Shown here: positions 62,890 to 64,000 of the stretch, in pieces
Position numbering within the stretch: position 1 is the stretch's first letter
How the letters are laid out: each line of letters opens with the position of its first letter
NCBI GenBank assembly: GCA_026770025.1
Contig: JAMXDE010000003.1
Location: 2,108,001-2,172,000, forward strand
Source of the DNA: Craspedostauros australis
Taxonomy: Eukaryota > Bacillariophyta > Bacillariophyceae > Mastogloiales > Achnanthaceae
Length of the DNA stretch: 64,000 nt
Direction of reading: 5' to 3'
The notes under the pieces: model-generated
What the model was told of the DNA's origin: nothing
Seen by the model: only the letters and a program-made list of their open reading frames with translations
Databases searched by the model: none
Program-made: the position numbers and the translations under genes

Positions 62890-64000
62890 ATGCTCCCCTC
62901 TGCCGCTGCCAAGGCCCTCCCCAACGATGCTAACCCCTCCCCCAGTAAGAAACCGCGTTCTGCTCGCCTTGCATCTGCTCCTCCCTTCGATTCGAAGGGG
63001 TTCCTGCTGCCTACTGCAGAGCAACTGTTGCCTGACAAGCCGTCTGCTACATTGAGGAAGCCGAGCACCATCACGCAAGTGATCGATGTGAAGCCGATGC
63101 ATGCAGCAGATGGCAGCCTCGTCCCGAACAGTACACATGCGCATGCTCGCGAGCTGCACGTGTTCGTACACATCCACGATGGCAACGGAGGTGTCTACAA
63201 CAACTCCAACGTCAGGGTGCGCTCGGAAGGACGAGGTGTCGGCGATGGTACGTTGGTGAGCGTTATCGTGAACGCGCCACCCCCGCCTGCTGCAGCTGAT
63301 GTTGCACCACCTGTCGAGCCTGCCCCACTGGCGAGGCTCCCTCGTCGCTGCAATGCTGTTGTTGCTGGTGGCTATGCAGACACCTCCAACGACAGCGACA
63401 CCACCTACGAGGACAACGACAGGGGGAAACGAACGCGCGCCAGCAGGAACAGGAGAGGAGGTCAGTTTGGGCATGACCCGGAAGAGGGGGGAAATTGGAG
63501 GCGCCCTGCTGTGATTCGTGTGATGGAGGAGCTCACGGATCACTTCGATGTGAACGTGTTCAATTCCATGCCTCCCACAGGATTCGTGCTAGGTGGCAAT
63601 TGCGACAGGCGCACATGGTGGAATGCAACACGTGTGTGGGTCACTGTGGCAACTGCGCTCTGGGGTGTCTTGCTCCCTCAGGAGGCTCCGCCAACTCGCC
63701 AGATGCAACAGGTGGTGGCGTTTGTCCATGCTCGCGTGGACCTCCCGCCTCCTGCACTTGGTGCGAACCTGTACACCCTATGTGTGAGGGGAGAAAAGAC
63801 ACTTGCTAACGCTGCCAGAGCTGTGCTCGCTGCATCTACATCATTCACTAACAGCTCCGCAATCCTGTCTCGTCACGTGAAGACTCTTCCAGAGGAACAA
63901 CGCAATCGTGTCGAGCCCACGCGTGCCACTATTACTAGGAGTCAGCTAACAACATTGCGACGTGGGTTTGATATGTTTAGCCGTGGCGAGGTCATCCCAT
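62890..64000 (+). CDS. Unfinished ORF, unknown protein, 3' end beyond the window
   Basis: From ATG 62890 the frame stays open without a stop to base 64000, 370 codons. It is supported by length, by an A-rich leader just before the ATG and by the fact that other frames are closed. The N-terminus is basic and Ser/Pro-rich (PSPSKKPRSARLASAPPF). The middle has ARELHVFVHIHDGNGGVYNN, a Pro/Ala-rich linker and an acidic DTSNDSDTTYEDNDRGKRTR. Later parts look ordered (MEELTDHFDVNVFNSMPPTG, VWVTVATALWGVLLPQ, LARAVLAAST-like helices). No family was recognised; nearby transposons make a mobile-element origin possible. Confidence 0.6.
   Translation, partial: MLPSAAAKALPNDANPSPSKKPRSARLASAPPFDSKGFLLPTAEQLLPDKPSATLRKPSTITQVIDVKPMHAADGSLVPNSTHAHARELHVFVHIHDGNGGVYNNSNVRVRSEGRGVGDGTLVSVIVNAPPPPAAADVAPPVEPAPLARLPRRCNAVVAGGYADTSNDSDTTYEDNDRGKRTRASRNRRGGQFGHDPEEGGNWRRPAVIRVMEELTDHFDVNVFNSMPPTGFVLGGNCDRRTWWNATRVWVTVATALWGVLLPQEAPPTRQMQQVVAFVHARVDLPPPALGANLYTLCVRGEKTLANAARAVLAASTSFTNSSAILSRHVKTLPEEQRNRVEPTRATITRSQLTTLRRGFDMFSRGEVIP

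Noticed and set aside
1..64000. CRISPR arrays, rRNA genes, operons with ribosome binding sites
   Set aside because: No regularly spaced repeats, no rRNA-like sequence, and gene structure with introns and targeting presequences is eukaryotic.

Overview
This window looks like nuclear DNA of a diatom or a close photosynthetic stramenopile. Genes lie on both strands with few introns; the introns seen are short GT-AG ones, about 47-290 nt. At least five predicted proteins start with a signal peptide that ends in an ASAFAP-like motif with Phe at +1 (SASA|FVAP, AAA|FAP, ALA|FSMP, ALG|FSTN, SNA|FVS). That is the bipartite plastid presequence of algae with a red secondary plastid. A PsbQ/Psb31-like lumenal protein, a plastid class I aldolase, helicase-associated repeats, an integrase-type repeat and a Pro-Thr repeat tail all fit a diatom. 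The species cannot be named from this sequence.

Layout. 1-5300: a promoter-sized block (1-290) is duplicated at 5008-5297, upstream of a three-exon four-TM gene; a long imperfect inverted repeat lies between them. 5900-20000: six genes, namely two uncharacterised membrane or secreted proteins, a plastid protein with two SnoaL-like domains and a membrane tail, a small secreted acidic protein, a very acidic plastid-targeted protein and a 1270-residue GAF-domain protein. 20000-26700: a doubtful spliced gene and a helicase-associated-domain protein. 26700-38600: a housekeeping and photosynthesis stretch with a PsbQ-like protein, a peroxiredoxin, a RanBP2-finger membrane protein, an SERBP1/Stm1-like RNA-binding protein, a His-rich secreted protein and fructose-bisphosphate aldolase. 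39490-44170: a piggyBac-like DNA transposon interrupted by a 1.1 kb element with perfect 24 bp inverted ends. 44550-52500: a tiny spliced TM protein, a plastid integrase-repeat protein, a secreted trypsin-like protease and a vWA protein ending in a CaaX box. 53800-64000: accessory DNA with a doubtful spliced gene, a three-exon gene of unknown function, 20 bp tandem repeats, a PIF/Harbinger-type transposase and an unfinished ORF running off the right edge.

The most notable feature is the peroxiredoxin at 28043-28651 (minus). It is intact except for one in-frame TGA exactly where the peroxidatic Cys of the PGAFTPTC motif belongs. The simplest reading is a selenocysteine-containing Prx5-type enzyme. 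No convincing SECIS element could be identified by eye, so this needs a structure search and transcript or protein evidence.

Coordinates of spliced genes were set by hand from frame and GT-AG consensus. The gene-free stretches are rich in short tandem repeats and in the octamer ACTCGTAC/GTACGAGT.
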